Shown here: one piece after another, positions 1 to 7,831 of the stretch
Numbering within the stretch: the first letter of the stretch is position 1
How the letters are laid out: every line of letters begins with the position of its first letter
Assembly (NCBI GenBank): GCA_964613585.1
Contig: CAZTHL010000063.1
Location: forward strand, 1 to 21,546
Source: CAZTHL01 sp964613585
GTDB lineage: Bacteria > Pseudomonadota > Alphaproteobacteria > DSM-16000 > Inquilinaceae
Direction: 5' to 3'
Length of the DNA: 21,546 nt
Notes under the pieces: generated by a model
Databases searched by the model: none
The model's input: only the letters and a program-made list of their open reading frames with translations
What the model was told of the DNA's origin: nothing
Program-made: the position numbers and the translations under genes

Positions 1-82
1 GCGGCAGGTCGACATCGACGCCCTTGAGATTGTGCTCGCGCGCGCCGCGCACGCTGATGGTCTTGTGCCCGTCCTCGGCCAT
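1..82 (-). CDS. uvrA: UvrA, excinuclease ABC subunit A (N-terminal fragment, runs off window)
   Basis: Reading the minus strand from the ATG at 82-80 gives 27 residues that begin MAEDGHKTISVRGAREHNLK and continue GVDVDLP. The I-x-V-R-G-A-R-x-H-N-L-K-x-V-D-V-D-P-like start is the highly conserved N-terminus of UvrA, the ABC-type ATPase that scans DNA for lesions and loads UvrB in nucleotide excision repair. Only the start is present; Walker motifs and zinc fingers lie outside the window. It is divergent from ssb with 124 bp between the two start codons, a very common bacterial arrangement. I looked for an alphaproteobacterial LexA box (GTTC-N7-GTTC) in the gap and found only one half-site (GTTC at 184-187), so SOS control is not supported here. 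Confidence 0.9.
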   Translation of the reverse strand, partial: MAEDGHKTISVRGAREHNLKGVDVDLP

Positions 83-206
83 GGCTGATTCCCGTGTCCC
101 CCGCCGGGGAGAGATAGCACCCCCGGGCCGCCGCGACAGCACCGGGGTGGCGGGACCCGTCTGCTCGGCCTACTCTGACCCTGGGTTCGCAGACGGGAGC
201 GTGCGC

Positions 207-779
207 ATGGCCGGCAGCGTCAACAAGGTCATCCTGATCGGCAATCTGGGACGCGATCCGGAGGTTCGCACGTTCCAGAACGGCGGCCGCGTCGCCAGCT
301 TCTCCATCGCCACCAGCGAGCGCTGGACCGACCGGCAGTCGGGCGAGCGGCGCGAGCGCACGGAATGGCACCGCATCTCGGTGTTCAATGAAGGGCTGAT
401 CGGCATCTGCGAGCGCTACCTGCGTAAGGGCTCCAAGGTCTATGTCGAGGGCCAGCTCGAGAGCCGCAAATGGCAGGACCAGAGCGGGCAGGAGCGGACC
501 ACCACCGAGGTCGTGCTGCGCCCCTACCGCGGCGAGCTGACCATGCTCGACGGCCGCGGCGGTGGCGCCGGTGGCGGAGGCGGCGGCTATGGCGAGGCCG
601 GAGGCGGCTACGGCGGCGGCGGCGGCTACGGCGGCGGCGGCGGCTACGGCCAGGATCCCGGGCCCGGGCCGGATGACTACGGTGACGCGCCGGCCGGCGG
701 CCGCGACCGTGGCCATGGTGGGCCGGGCGTCGGCAACCGCGGGCCCGGCGGTGACCTGGATGACGAGATTCCGTTCTAG
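207..779 (+). CDS. ssb: Single-stranded DNA-binding protein
   Basis: 190-residue SSB. The N-terminal OB-fold spans about residues 4-112 (start MAGSVNKVILIGNLGRDPEV, then RVASFSIATSE, TEWHRISVF and YVEGQLESRKW). Residues 117-181 form a flexible Gly-rich linker with YGGGGG repeats, and the protein ends in the acidic tip DLDDEIPF, the docking peptide that recruits RecG, RecO, PriA, exonuclease I and other partners. The protein coats ssDNA as a tetramer in replication, repair and recombination. The reading frame is open back to position 24, but the ATG at 207 is chosen because it gives the standard SSB N-terminus; a GGGAG at 194-198 may serve as a modest ribosome site. The length is slightly above the E. 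coli protein because of the expanded linker. Confidence 0.97.
   Translation: MAGSVNKVILIGNLGRDPEVRTFQNGGRVASFSIATSERWTDRQSGERRERTEWHRISVFNEGLIGICERYLRKGSKVYVEGQLESRKWQDQSGQERTTTEVVLRPYRGELTMLDGRGGGAGGGGGGYGEAGGGYGGGGGYGGGGGYGQDPGPGPDDYGDAPAGGRDRGHGGPGVGNRGPGGDLDDEIPF
609..644 (+). repeat. 18-bp tandem repeat in the ssb linker
   Basis: Two exact 18-bp units, each TAC followed by five GGC codons (609-626 and 627-644), then a third TAC-GGC start at 645-650. They encode consecutive YGGGGG units in the disordered SSB linker. Identical synonymous codons throughout suggest recent slippage-type expansion rather than protein-level conservation alone. Confidence 0.85.
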
Positions 780-1225
780 TTTTGTGCCTGTTCTGTTCTG
801 GTCTGTTCCTGTCCGTCGCCGGCGCAGGGCGGTTTTGGCCCCCAAAAGCAGACCGGACGGTCTGGTTGACCGGGTCATGGGACGGCCAGGGCGGTGGCGA
901 GCGTGCGATACCAGCGAGCCGGTGGCGTCACCCACGGGCTTGTGACGGATCGCCCGGACGACGGCGACGGTGGCGGGCGCGCCGCCGGGCGAGTCGACGG
1001 GTCTTTTCGTCAGCGCGGCAGCATGAGGCCGCGACCAGGGGGATCAAGGCCAGACGCCATGAATCGCCGTGGCGGGGCCTTGCGGGCACGCGTAGCGGCC
1101 GCTCAAGCCCGTGCGGCGGGAGACCCTGCCCGCTTGACGGGCCGCCTTCTGGCGGCGTTGCCGGAACAAAGCGGCGGTAGTGGGCTTAGCCTGCCAGTGA
1201 GGGCGGCAATTGGCGTGCCACTCGA
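780..1225. other. Intergenic stretch between ssb and the 785-residue gene, no supportable gene
   Basis: 446 bp without a convincing coding region; the open frames here give low-complexity Arg/Gly/Pro-rich translations and no recognisable start context. It begins with a pyrimidine-rich run of CTGTTC/CTGTCC motifs (788-815). Two small inverted repeats follow ssb: TTTTGG(833-838)/CCAAAA(842-847) and CAGACC(849-854)/GGTCTG(859-864). They may fold in the ssb transcript, but neither is followed by a T-run, so I do not call a factor-independent terminator. Confidence 0.5.
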
Positions 1226-3583
1226 ATGCTGTCTCGGTTTACGCACGATTGGTGGAAGGGGCGCTGGACAGCCGGTCGAGCACTCCGTCACCGATGGTCC
1301 GTGACAGCGGGTGCATGCCTCCTCTTGCTGATCACCGCACTGCCGTCGAGCAGGGCAAGTGCCCAGATACTTCTGCCCGAAACCGACGCCGATTGCCTGG
1401 CTGTCGACCTTGCGCTGAGCGCGCCGGAACAATGGGCCTTGGACCGACTGTGCAATGGACAGATAGCCGACTTCAAAGAACGAGATGAGGAGCTCGGAGC
1501 GGAGCCGCCCCCGGAGACCTGGCCAAGGACCGCGGAGGCGGGGATCGACACGCAGGCTCGTCGGACGCTTGGCAAGGACTTTCTGGAGGCGATAACGGCT
1601 CCCGCGCATCTGCGCTTGCTCGGCGCTTCGGGGATCAGGATAGATGGGGCCGTTATTGAAGGAGACGTCGAGATTCATCACGCTCAGCTCGCTGGGCATT
1701 TCTGGCTGCTGAACTCGCAGGTCAAAGGCAATCTTCACTTGTCCGACGTCGAGGTGGCCGAGACCATTTCGTTTGCCGGCTCGGCTTTCGGCGGCTACCT
1801 GTCTTTCTGGCTTGTCGACGCCAAACGAATTTCATTTTCCAAAAAAGGTAATACCGAACTGAGGGTACTCGATACGCCGCACGGAACCACAAAATTTGAC
1901 GCCTTGGTGAACCTACAGATGGTCACTTCCGAAAAGCTGTTCGAGATTGAGGGGGCGAACTTTGCTGACCGGCTTTTTCTCGATACTCTTTATGTTGGCG
2001 GTGCTTTCGATTTGAAAGATACTGAATTTTCATCCAATAATGAGGGCAAGGCCTCTCTTGATCTGAGAAACTCTGTCATTATTGGCAAGATATCGCTTGA
2101 AAATATCAGTGCCACTTTCATCAGTTTCATGTCGTCAATAATGATAGCGGATGTCTTCATTAACCTTGATACGATCACCAAGCTGAGATTGGCTCATTTA
2201 TATTCTCAAGGCGACTTCAATGTAACAGTCAAAAGGGGATTTGCGTCATCCTTGTGCCCGATTGGGAAAATGATCGATAATTACAACTTTGCTGGCCAAC
2301 AATGGCACGTCGTTGGCAAGGTCACAATCGCAATAAGAGGATTTGAAAGAGGATCTGATCGCATGGCCTTGAGGCCTTGCCTCTTGTATACAAACATAAG
2401 AAGTGAGGGTGATTTCCATGTTGATGCGAGTCCTTTTAGGCGATTGGAAGGACAAAATCTACGAATTGGCGGGAACTTGTCAATCAGCGGGACAGTCCCG
2501 GAGACTCTTCAACAGGATTACTATTTCGACTGTCTACGGCCTGTCGAAAGCCAGGGAGTTATCATATTGGAATATGTGCGGACGCCGCGCCGGCTCAGTG
2601 TTTCAGATGTCAAGTCATGCTTGCTGAGCCTGGGCGCGGCCTCAGCCGACCAAATAGGGTTTTCCAATTTGCATTTTTCTTCCGAGACTCCGACCGATGA
2701 CGCGACTGAGAATTGGCAGATCCTGGTCCAATCAGCAACGGCCAATCGATCGATTCAATTGGACGGAGTGCGTGGTGAGCCGCGCATCAAGATCGCATCG
2801 ACGCAATTGTCTCATCTGACGATCACGAAGTCGTCTTTTGGTCTTTTGGAGCTCAATGAAGCATCCATCGGCCAAACAATCGATTTCGGTGACGATACTC
2901 TTCCAGACTCAACCCGATTCGCGGCGATAAACAGCAATGTCGGTGTGCCGCCGAACCCCCTTGCCAATTGGCCGAAAGATATCCGATTGGTCAATGTTGA
3001 TTATGGCATCATCGAGGATCTTGACAGTATTACAGTTGGCGACTGGCTCAGATGGCTGGAAAAGGGATACAATCCCGAACGCTCCCATGACCCGGACAAT
3101 CACAAGAAGATTGCCGATACGCTCGAGTCGGCGGGCTTCTCCGGGGAAGCGGACCGTATACGATTTGACAGCAAGGCTAAAATAAAAGAGGAAACCTGGC
3201 ATGATATCTGGAACAAACCAATGTCCGAGATCAATGGAAACTCCTTGTGGCGCTGGCTGACCTTGTCGTTGCAGGAAAATCTGGTGGGCTACGGGTTCAG
3301 ATTTTATTATTCATTCTTCTGCGTTTTTTTTATTGTTGTCGGTGCAGCGACGGTGAAAATTCTTGAGCGACGCCAGCGCCCGAAAGATCAAGAAGTGAGA
3401 TGGGGATTGGCGTTTCTTTATAGTCTTGATATGCTTTTGCCGGTGATTCGCTTGCGTGAGGGGCACTATCAGGATCATTTCTTGAAATCGAAAGTGGCCC
3501 GAATCTACTTTATTTTCCATTCCCTTTTTGGGTATGTGCTGGGCCTCTACCTGGTGGCGGCACTGACCGGAATAACAAAATAG
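1226..3583 (+). CDS. Large exported repeat protein with two C-terminal membrane segments (unknown function)
   Basis: 785 residues. The N-terminus has an Arg-rich n-region, a hydrophobic core (VTAGACLLLLITAL, about 27-40) and an ASA-Q cleavage site near residue 46, so it looks like a Sec signal peptide. Residues about 130-600 contain irregular rungs of roughly 20 residues with a recurring hydrophobic-G-x-hydrophobic pattern (for example IRIDGAVIEGDVEI, AGHFWLLNSQVKGNLHL), suggesting a pentapeptide-like beta-solenoid. The C-terminal 180 residues have a helical stretch (HKKIADTLESAGFSGEADRI), a VGYGFR motif, a membrane helix at about 690-713, a FLYSLDMLLPVIRL amphipathic segment near 732-745, and a final membrane helix at about 758-783. 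This tail resembles proteins often labelled pentapeptide-repeat membrane protein or membrane-associated oxidoreductase; I see no redox motif, so I would not use the latter name. The body is clearly AT-richer than its neighbours, suggesting acquisition. The cysteine-rich gene follows within 45 bp. Confidence 0.8.
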   Translation: MLSRFTHDWWKGRWTAGRALRHRWSVTAGACLLLLITALPSSRASAQILLPETDADCLAVDLALSAPEQWALDRLCNGQIADFKERDEELGAEPPPETWPRTAEAGIDTQARRTLGKDFLEAITAPAHLRLLGASGIRIDGAVIEGDVEIHHAQLAGHFWLLNSQVKGNLHLSDVEVAETISFAGSAFGGYLSFWLVDAKRISFSKKGNTELRVLDTPHGTTKFDALVNLQMVTSEKLFEIEGANFADRLFLDTLYVGGAFDLKDTEFSSNNEGKASLDLRNSVIIGKISLENISATFISFMSSIMIADVFINLDTITKLRLAHLYSQGDFNVTVKRGFASSLCPIGKMIDNYNFAGQQWHVVGKVTIAIRGFERGSDRMALRPCLLYTNIRSEGDFHVDASPFRRLEGQNLRIGGNLSISGTVPETLQQDYYFDCLRPVESQGVIILEYVRTPRRLSVSDVKSCLLSLGAASADQIGFSNLHFSSETPTDDATENWQILVQSATANRSIQLDGVRGEPRIKIASTQLSHLTITKSSFGLLELNEASIGQTIDFGDDTLPDSTRFAAINSNVGVPPNPLANWPKDIRLVNVDYGIIEDLDSITVGDWLRWLEKGYNPERSHDPDNHKKIADTLESAGFSGEADRIRFDSKAKIKEETWHDIWNKPMSEINGNSLWRWLTLSLQENLVGYGFRFYYSFFCVFFIVVGAATVKILERRQRPKDQEVRWGLAFLYSLDMLLPVIRLREGHYQDHFLKSKVARIYFIFHSLFGYVLGLYLVAALTGITK

Positions 3584-3624
3584 AGCTCCATCCTTTCGTG
3601 GCCGTGGGCCAGGATAAATCGCGA

Positions 3625-3933
3625 ATGATCCGTGTCACGATCGCGCGGCTCCGTTGGCGGCGTTCCTTGATCAAGGGCTCCGCCGGGCTGGCAGGTCTCC
3701 TGTTGCTTTCAGCATGGGCCGGCCCTTCAACGGCGTTGCCCGGCATGGCCGCAGCGTCAGGGCCCGCACGGCCGGTCGAGCCTTGTCCTGTTCCTGCAGC
3801 CGAGGATGAGCAGCGTGTCGGGCACGCCCGCGCGATCACGGAGTGTCATCCGATCGAGTGTGGCTATTGCCTTACTGTATGTGTGGGGCGTTGCTACATG
3901 TGTGATCCCCAAGGCGGCTGCCGCTGTCTATGA
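3625..3933 (+). CDS. Small secreted cysteine-rich protein (unknown)
   Basis: 102 residues from the ATG at 3625, which has AGGA at 3611-3614; a GTG at 3598 would add nine residues but has no good ribosome site. The start MIRVTIARLRWRRSLIKG is strongly basic, followed by a hydrophobic core GLAGLLLLSAWAG and small residues suited to signal peptidase. The mature part carries one Cys about 20 residues ahead of a C-terminal cluster with the spacing C-x4-C-x2-C-x3-C-x3-C-x2-C-x5-C-x-C, ending one residue before the stop. Nine cysteines in a small exported protein imply disulfide cross-linking or metal binding. I recognise no family. It lies 41 bp after the large repeat protein on the same strand and probably shares its transcript. 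Alternatives are a secreted toxin or peptide, a metal-binding protein, or a modified peptide precursor. Confidence 0.6.
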   Translation: MIRVTIARLRWRRSLIKGSAGLAGLLLLSAWAGPSTALPGMAAASGPARPVEPCPVPAAEDEQRVGHARAITECHPIECGYCLTVCVGRCYMCDPQGGCRCL

Positions 3934-4210
3934 CTCCCGAGTCCGACGAGGGAGGTGGAGCCCTCGGGGAGAAGGACGCGAGCGCGCGCCAGACCGTGCG
4001 GGCCGGGCCGTGCTGATGATCGCGGGACCCGGCCTGATGCCGCCGCGCTGACGAGAGGACCCGTCGGCTCGGCTGGGACGCGCCGTCGCGAGCCACGGGC
4101 GGCCCATCGGCGCGCGCGGGCGGAGAGAAGAGCGGCCCTTCCTGGTCCTCCCGCAGATCCTTTCGGGATCGCGCCCGTGGCTGACGTTCAACGGGCCGCC
4201 GAGCGACATC

Positions 4211-4252
4211 CCCAAGCTCGTTGGCCCAAGCTCGTTGGCCCACGCTCGTTGG
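4211..4252. repeat. Three tandem 14-bp repeats
   Basis: CCCAAGCTCGTTGG at 4211-4224 is repeated exactly at 4225-4238 and once more with a single A-to-C change at 4239-4252. Each unit contains a near-palindromic CCAAGCTCGTTGG, so the array could also pair between units. It sits about 200 bp ahead of gyrA; its function is unknown. Confidence 0.9.
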
Positions 4253-4326
4253 CGTGCCGAGACGGGCTTGCCGAAGGCACCGGATACCGCTCAAGACCCT
4301 TGCCACGCGGCGCGGCGTCGCGGAGA

Positions 4327-4348
4327 TTGGGGATTCCCACATCCCCAA
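4327..4348. promoter_or_regulatory. 8-bp inverted repeat upstream of gyrA
   Basis: TTGGGGAT (4327-4334) and ATCCCCAA (4341-4348) are perfect arms around a 6-nt spacer. It could be an operator for a dimeric regulator, or a hairpin ending upstream transcription, since a short CTTTTT follows at 4357-4362. It lies about 107 bp before the gyrA start and just ahead of a possible -10 element. Confidence 0.4.
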
Positions 4349-4375
4349 GGGTGGCGCTTTTTCGCAGATGCACAA

Positions 4376-4381
4376 TATGAT
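4376..4381 (+). promoter_or_regulatory. Possible -10 element of gyrA
   Basis: TATGAT, five of six matches to the sigma-70 -10 hexamer, lies in the only AT-rich patch of the gyrA leader. No good -35 hexamer sits 16-18 bp upstream, so this is a weak call. Confidence 0.25.
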
Positions 4382-4454
4382 ACTTTTCTGATGCAGCGCG
4401 CGACGGCGGCGGGGGCAGGGGGTCCGCGCCGGCCGCGGCGGAGGATGAGCGGCG

Positions 4455-7160
4455 TTGAGCGACACCACGGCCGGTCCGTCCGGCTCCGACATCACCCCGG
4501 TCACGATCGAGGAGGAGATGAAGCGCTCCTACCTCGATTACGCCATGAGCGTGATCGTGAGCCGGGCGCTGCCGGATGTGCGCGACGGGCTGAAGCCGGT
4601 GCACCGGCGCATCCTCTACGCCATGAAGGAGAACGGCTACCTCTCCAATCAGCCTTACAAGAAGGCGGCCCGCATCGTCGGCGACGTGATCGGCAAGTAT
4701 CACCCGCACGGCGACGCGGCGATCTACGACGCCATGGTGCGCATGGCGCAGGACTTCTCCATGCGGCTGCCTTTGATCGACGGGCAGGGCAACTACGGCT
4801 CCATGGACGGCGACCCACCGGCGGCCATGCGGTACACCGAGGCCCGGCTGGCCAAGCCGGCCGAGGCCATGCTGGACGACATCGACAAGGAGACCGTCGA
4901 CTTCCAGCCGAACTACGACGAGAGCACGGAGGAGCCGGTCGTCCTGCCGTCGCGCTTCCCGAATCTGCTGATCAATGGCGCCGGCGGCATCGCCGTGGGC
5001 ATGGCGACCAACATCCCGACCCACAATCTCGGCGAGGTGATCGACGCCTGCTGCGCCCTGATCGACGATCCGGCAACCAGCATCGACGCGCTGATGGAGC
5101 TGGTGCCGGGCCCGGATTTCCCGACGGGCGGCATCGTCATCGGCCGCTCCGGCATCCGCGCGGCCTTTCACAGCGGCCGCGGCAGCGTGGTCATGCGCGG
5201 CCGCACCACCATCGAGCCGCTGCGCAAGGACCGTGCCGCCATCGTCGTCACCGAGATCCCGTTCCAGGTGAACAAGGCGCGCATGGTCGAGCGCATGGCC
5301 GAGGTGGTCCACGAGAAGACCGTCGAGGGCATCGCCGAGCTGCGTGACGAGAGCGACCGCGACGGCGTGCGGGTGGTCATTGAGCTGAAGCGCGACGCCA
5401 ACCCGGACGTGGTGCTGAACCAGCTGTACCGGTTCACGCCGCTGCAGACCTCCTTCGGCGTCAACATGCTGGCGATCCACGGCGGCCGGCCGGAGCTGCT
5501 CACCCTGAAGCAGATCCTCGAGGCGTTCCTGGCGTTCCGCGAGGAGGTGATCACCCGGCGCACGGTCCACGAGCTGAAGAAGGCGCGCGAGCGGGCCCAT
5601 GTGCTGATCGGCCTCGCCGTCGCCGTCGCCAACATCGACGAGGTGGTGCAGCTGATCCGGCGGGCGCCCGATCCTCAGACGGCGCGTGAGCAATTGATGG
5701 CACGGGACTGGCCGGCCGCGGACATCGCGCCGCTGATCCGCCTGGTCGACGAGCCGGACCGGCCGCTTGGGGAGGGCGACACCTACCGGCTGTCGGAGGA
5801 GCAGGCGCGCTCGATCCTGGACCTGCGGCTGCACCGCCTGACCGGGCTCGAGCGCGACAAGATCGGCGACGACCTGCGCGAGATCGTGGCCCGGATCGGC
5901 GAGTACTTGGAGATCCTGGCCAGCCGCGAGAAGCTGCTCGGCATCCTGCGCGCCGAGCTGGTCGAGATGAAGGAGCGGTTCGGCACGCCGCGCCGAACCG
6001 AGCTGCTCGACGGCGAGTTCGAGGCCGACATCGAGGACCTGATCCAGCGCGAGGACATGGTCGTCACCGTCAGCCACGCCGGCTACATCAAGCGGGTGCC
6101 GCTGTCGAGCTACCGGGCGCAGAAGCGCGGCGGCAAGGGCCGCGCCGGGATGACCTTCAAGGAGGCGGACTTCACCGCCGACCTGTTCATCGCCAACACC
6201 CACACGCCGGTGCTGTTCTTCTCCAGCCGTGGCATCGCCTACAAGCTGAAGGTGCATCGACTGCCGATGGGCACGCCTCAAGCGCGCGGCCGGGCGCTGG
6301 TCAACCTGCTGCCCCTGGACCCTGGCGAGACCATCAGCACGGTGCTGGCGCTGCCCGAAGACGAGACCGCCTGGGACCAGCTCGACGTGCTGTTCGCCAC
6401 GGCGAGCGGCAATGTCCGCCGCAACAAGCTGTCCGACTTCACCAGCATCAACCGCAACGGCAAGATCGCGATGAAGCTGGACGACGGCGACAGCCTGATC
6501 GGCGTGCGCGTCGCCGCGGAGGACGCGGACGTCCTGCTGGCGACCCGGCGCGGCCTGTGCATCCGCTTCCCGGTCGGCGACATCCGGGTGTTCAGCGGAC
6601 GCACCTCGACCGGGGTGCGCGGGATCAGGCTGGGCCGAGACGACCGGGTCATCTCGCTGTCCGTGCTGCGCCACCTCGAGGCGACGCCGGCCGAGCGCAG
6701 CGCCTATCTCAAGCGCGCCAACGAGCAGCGCAAGGCCGAGGGCGAGGAGAGCGACGGCGAGGACGCGGTCGAGGCGCCGGAGATCACGCTCAGCCAGGAG
6801 CGCTACGACGAGCTGGCGGCGGAGGAGGAGTTCCTGCTGACGGTCAGCCAGCAGGGCTACGGCAAGCGCAGCTCGAGCCACGGCTACCGCCTGACCGGAC
6901 GCGGCGGCAAGGGCATCTGGACCATGGACATGGGCGACCGCAATTCCGCCATTGCCGCATGTTTCCCGGTGCGCGACAATCAGGAGATCATTCTGGTCAC
7001 CGATCGCGGTCAGATCATGCGCTGCGGGGTCGACGATGTGCGCATCGCCGCCCGCAAGACCATGGGGGTTACCCTGTTTCGCGTGGCGGACGACGAGCGG
7101 GTGGTCTCCGTCGCCGCCATACCGGACGATACCGAAGACCCCGAGAACGGGGCATCCTGA
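4455..7160 (+). CDS. gyrA: DNA gyrase subunit A
   Basis: 901 residues, the usual size. Together with GyrB it introduces negative supercoils. The winged-helix/tower domain starts with ITPVTIEEEMKRSYLDYAMS; the catalytic tyrosine is Y127 in AAMRYTEARL; the quinolone-pocket helix reads HPHGDAAIYD (83-92). The C-terminal beta-pinwheel carries the GyrA-box QKRGGKG at 556-562, which separates GyrA from ParC and permits wrapping. An acidic insert (EGEESDGEDAVEAPE) near 757-773 sits between pinwheel blades, as is common in alphaproteobacteria. The start is a TTG at 4455, with GGAGG at 4440-4444; the ATG at 4445 is out of frame and the next in-frame ATG would remove conserved residues. coaD follows after 64 bp and may be co-transcribed. 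The Ala at position 88 corresponds to Ser83 of E. coli. Confidence 0.98.
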   Translation: MSDTTAGPSGSDITPVTIEEEMKRSYLDYAMSVIVSRALPDVRDGLKPVHRRILYAMKENGYLSNQPYKKAARIVGDVIGKYHPHGDAAIYDAMVRMAQDFSMRLPLIDGQGNYGSMDGDPPAAMRYTEARLAKPAEAMLDDIDKETVDFQPNYDESTEEPVVLPSRFPNLLINGAGGIAVGMATNIPTHNLGEVIDACCALIDDPATSIDALMELVPGPDFPTGGIVIGRSGIRAAFHSGRGSVVMRGRTTIEPLRKDRAAIVVTEIPFQVNKARMVERMAEVVHEKTVEGIAELRDESDRDGVRVVIELKRDANPDVVLNQLYRFTPLQTSFGVNMLAIHGGRPELLTLKQILEAFLAFREEVITRRTVHELKKARERAHVLIGLAVAVANIDEVVQLIRRAPDPQTAREQLMARDWPAADIAPLIRLVDEPDRPLGEGDTYRLSEEQARSILDLRLHRLTGLERDKIGDDLREIVARIGEYLEILASREKLLGILRAELVEMKERFGTPRRTELLDGEFEADIEDLIQREDMVVTVSHAGYIKRVPLSSYRAQKRGGKGRAGMTFKEADFTADLFIANTHTPVLFFSSRGIAYKLKVHRLPMGTPQARGRALVNLLPLDPGETISTVLALPEDETAWDQLDVLFATASGNVRRNKLSDFTSINRNGKIAMKLDDGDSLIGVRVAAEDADVLLATRRGLCIRFPVGDIRVFSGRTSTGVRGIRLGRDDRVISLSVLRHLEATPAERSAYLKRANEQRKAEGEESDGEDAVEAPEITLSQERYDELAAEEEFLLTVSQQGYGKRSSSHGYRLTGRGGKGIWTMDMGDRNSAIAACFPVRDNQEIILVTDRGQIMRCGVDDVRIAARKTMGVTLFRVADDERVVSVAAIPDDTEDPENGAS

Positions 7161-7224
7161 CGGCACTACCGGAGTCGGCGAGACAGCTCGAGGGCCGACG
7201 CCGGGCCGGGCAATGGAGGGTTGA

Positions 7225-7758
7225 ATGACGGGGATACCTGGAGAACGCGTCGGCCTCTACCCGGGGACGTTCGACCCGGTCACCAACGGCCACATGGACA
7301 TCATCCGGCGAGCCTCGGGGCTGGTCGACCGCCTGATCATCGGTGTCGCCCGCAACGCCGGGAAGGAGCCGCTGTTCAGCACCGGCGAGCGTGTCGAGCT
7401 GCTGCGCCAGGAGGTCGGACCGCTGATCCGTCAGGGCATCCGCATCGACGTGCGCGCCTTCGACATCCTGCTCATGGACTTCGCCATCGAGATCAAGGCC
7501 TCGGTGATCATCCGCGGCCTGCGCGCCGTCTCGGACTTCGAGTACGAGTTCCAGATGGCCGGCATGAACGCCAAGATAAACCCTTATATTGAGACCATGT
7601 TCCTCATGGCCTCGGACCGGCATCAGTTCATCTCCTCGCGCTTCGTCAAGGAGATCGCCCGGCTCGGCGGCGACGTCAGCCATTTCGTCAGCCCGCGGGT
7701 GGCCGAGCGGCTGGAGCAGTGCTTCGGCACCGCCGTGCGCACCGGCGCAGCGGAATGA
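7225..7758 (+). CDS. coaD: Phosphopantetheine adenylyltransferase
   Basis: 177 residues. It transfers AMP from ATP to 4'-phosphopantetheine, forming dephospho-CoA, the penultimate step of coenzyme A synthesis; it is cytosolic and usually hexameric. Motifs of the nucleotidyltransferase superfamily are present: GLYPGTFDPVTNGH (10-23) with the T-x-G-H ATP site at 20-23, the RGLRAVSDFEYE segment (97-108) that contacts substrate, and ISSRFVKEIA (136-145), the I-S-S-T/R loop. The ATG at 7225 is preceded by GGAGGG at 7215-7220, only 4 nt away, and fits the family N-terminus. It lies 64 bp after gyrA on the same strand, a linkage seen in many alphaproteobacteria. Confidence 0.97.
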   Translation: MTGIPGERVGLYPGTFDPVTNGHMDIIRRASGLVDRLIIGVARNAGKEPLFSTGERVELLRQEVGPLIRQGIRIDVRAFDILLMDFAIEIKASVIIRGLRAVSDFEYEFQMAGMNAKINPYIETMFLMASDRHQFISSRFVKEIARLGGDVSHFVSPRVAERLEQCFGTAVRTGAAE

Positions 7759-7831
7759 GGCCGGGCGCGCCGTTGACGACGGCCGCCGCGCCGCCACCTT
7801 GTCCCCGGGCGGCGCCTGCCTCGCCCGCGTG

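Larger units (their letters stand above)
3934..4454. other. Non-coding stretch upstream of gyrA
   Basis: 521 bp with no gene I can support; open frames on both strands are low-complexity. It holds, just after the cysteine-rich gene, an imperfect inverted repeat CTCCCGAG (3934-3941)/CTCGGGGAG (3963-3971) without a T-run, a triple 14-bp tandem repeat at 4211-4252, an 8-bp hairpin at 4327-4348, and a locally AT-rich patch at 4357-4390 that probably holds the gyrA promoter. Confidence 0.5.

Noticed and set aside
83..206. LexA/SOS box between uvrA and ssb
   Set aside because: Only a single GTTC half-site at 184-187; the second half is missing at the required 7-bp spacing.
849..864. Terminator after ssb (CAGACC/GGTCTG hairpin)
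   Set aside because: Six-pair stem with no T-run after it; not enough to call.
894..1304. Possible 136-residue gene between ssb and the 785-residue gene
   Set aside because: Arg/Gly-rich composition, no ribosome site, no motif, and it overlaps the signal peptide of the clearly coding downstream gene.
4188..7166. A 992-residue open frame antisense to gyrA, and similar long frames antisense to recG (13291-15567), mfd (15233-19252) and the Amt-kinase gene (9919-12174)
   Set aside because: High third-position GC keeps the antisense frame free of stops. The translations are low-complexity Ala/Arg/Gly/Asp/His-rich, have no recognisable domain and mirror strongly conserved sense proteins. Only the tail of the 13291-15567 frame is real, as sdhE.
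7773..7801. Promoter for the tRNA-Lys gene (TTGACG at 7773-7778)
   Set aside because: The -35-like hexamer is good, but the sequence 17 bp downstream (ACCTTG) does not resemble a -10 element.
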